From contig BQKZ01001007.1 in the NCBI GenBank assembly GCA_036244855.1, forward strand, positions 1-64,000: DNA of 64,000 bases. The letters run 5' to 3'. Both the position numbers and the translations under genes were made by a program. Position 1 is the first letter of the stretch, and each line of letters starts with the position of its first letter. Shown here piece by piece: positions 62,303 through 64,000 of the stretch. Below the pieces are notes generated by a model that saw nothing but the letters and a program-made list of their open reading frames with translations, had not been told where the DNA came from and did no database searches. This DNA comes from Temnopleurus reevesii (lineage: Eukaryota > Echinodermata > Echinoidea > Temnopleuroida > Temnopleuridae).

Positions 62303-62487
62303 TCGTTCTGGAATATACGCGAGATCAAAATTGAAAGGTGAATAACTCAACAGTCAAATAAGAGTGAGAGAAACTTTGAGAGAAACTTAAAAACAATAAC
62401 CTTACTCTCTGCTATTCACTGGTGATGAAAGCTTTGAATTCCTTTGGAAGTTCACCACGTATACAATTTGGCACAGTTGACATCTCT
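62303..62487 (+). mobile_element. MITE family D
   Basis: Shares gtgaataactcaacagtcaa, a cactggtgatgaaagc block and the right end cacagttgacatctct with the family; the left end is diverged. Confidence 0.65.
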
Positions 62488-63229
62488 GTATATCTACCCA
62501 TCCCTTTTTTCTTCTGCTTTATCATCCCATCCTCCTCCCATTTTCTGGTCACTTTTTACAAGATTTCTTCTCTCAAGCTTACATGTGGGTATAGAAAGCT
62601 CAACTTAGAATCCCCCAAAGTGAGATCATTAATGCTCGAATTGTGTACAGTGTTTGAAATGCTCATCTGAAACGATTGAGGTACCGTTGTTATATATCTG
62701 TGTATGTGCAAAAATTTATGAATATATGGTTGTAAATGTTATCAGTAATACAGCACTTTTTTTCTTTTCCTTCTTTTCCTTTTTCTTTTTATGAATTTTG
62801 TCCGATACTGTTTCTGTAAATATGCTTGTAATCGACCACTTGAAATCATTTTGGCGTGAGGAGTAGAAAGGTTTGTGTTTGTGTAGTATATATCTGTATA
62901 TGCACACTTAATGCTGCGTAGTACATAGACGCAAACTAGAAGGGTAGTAGAAATGGAGATATTTTGTAAGATTATTGCCCAATATTTCAGGGAAAATACA
63001 TGTACATAGCAATGAAATGTTGATGGATTAATTGATGCAATTGGTGCACTGCAAAAACAATGTTCCGTGGAAGTCGTCCTTGTCTTTTTCATGTCACTAT
63101 CAATTACCAATATTTGGTATTAAAGAACACTTATGTTTGCTGGGGATATTTCCCATCAAGCCTCCTGGCTTTTATGATTCCCCACTTTCTTATATTGTTT
63201 TCTATGTTAGGAAGTGTATTCTTTACATT

Positions 63230-63300
63230 GTTATTATTTTTAAGAAAGTGAAATAAATGAATTGAATTGGGTTGAATTTAATTTAATTGAATTGAACCTA
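63230..63300 (+). mobile_element. LINE (CR1-like) 3' tail
   Basis: gtgaaataaatgaattgaat followed by repeated gaatt/gaattg motifs, as in the reverse copy near 1740. Only the tail is clear. Confidence 0.45.
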
Positions 63301-64000
63301 TGGCACTGGTAATATAGCATATGATCTAAGCAATCACAAAAAGGTTTATTTTAAATCCTGTCTGAGATTTTGTTCGTGGATTCCTGTGAAACCGAACCCT
63401 GTATTAGACGATATCCCTATTTTCGTAACTATCATTATAACACATTGATGGGTCCGCTTTGATCGAATTGAAAGCTTAATTCTCATCTCATTGAGTTATC
63501 TCATCTTACTCACAAATATGTTAAGGTTACTTTTGAATTGTCTACTTTCCGAAATAGCGAAAATAATTTTGTGCTAAAATGTTCTCTGATACATTTAACA
63601 ATTTCCCTTTTAAATATGCTTTCACAATAAGCATATCTAACAGACGACATCTTTCCTGTAATTTAGCCAACAGCTGCAGCACACATTCTTATTTTTTTGC
63701 AGAATAATGGAGAAAGAAATTTCTTTCATCTGTTAGAGCCTCTTTTAATGTTTAATGGGAGTTGTTTATTTTGATAGTGATACTCTGTTGGATAACTTGT
63801 AATTTATCATTTGGTCATAGGACATTTTAGTTCCATGACTATAGCTCTGGATATAATAGCACAGATGGATAATCTACAAAGTAAGCCAAACTTAAACGTA
63901 ACCTCAAACCTAGCACTAACTCTAATCATAATCATCATGCCAATCTGAAACACGAGTCCTATCACAGTCACATCCCAAACCCTGTGTATAGCGATTATTA

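Overview
The window is eukaryotic, AT-rich and mostly non-coding. It carries one recognisable gene: a retinoid X receptor (RXR, nuclear receptor NR2B type) on the + strand, split into at least eight exons. The receptor sequence, the abundant tacatgta-type tracts, the tRNA-derived SINEs with a B-box and a terminal 'ctatataa' motif, and the dense short palindromic elements fit a marine deuterostome invertebrate. A sea urchin is my best guess, but it is an inference, not proven here.

Layout. 1-23174: no supportable exon; MITE-like inverted-repeat elements, SINE pieces, LINE tails and tandem repeats. The RXR 5' end is not identified, and the first exon seen opens in mid-codon. 23175-25660: three exons of the A/B domain and the start of the DNA-binding domain, each followed by partial tandem copies of its own 3' end plus splice donor. 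25661-46514: a large intron (about 21 kb) with repeats, three local duplications across single-N joints and a 151-N gap. 46515-53333: DNA-binding domain, hinge and complete ligand-binding domain (stop at 53331). 48705-51400 is a minisatellite built from the 3' end of the first ligand-binding exon. 51812-55792 is repeated at 56827-60810 at allele-like identity, so the last two exons occur twice. 60811-64000: repeats, no gene seen.

The exons after 46515 are intact and join in phase. The upstream ones are not: exon 2 is one base short of the frame needed, and exon 3 has TGA at the first zinc-finger cysteine. A second partial copy of exon 3 restores that cysteine but has TGA at the next one. Sequence error, a damaged haplotype or a real oddity cannot be told apart from this sequence alone.

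The most unusual signal is that four separate exons of one gene show tandem duplication of exon 3' end plus 5' splice site plus adjacent intron. One duplicate (23417-23464) could be a 48-nt in-frame cassette exon whose 3' splice site lies in SINE-like sequence. Many single-N joints are flanked by duplicated sequence, so part of the apparent duplication is probably unmerged haplotypes; this also exposes allelic differences in repeat copy number and one insertion with a 6-bp target-site duplication.
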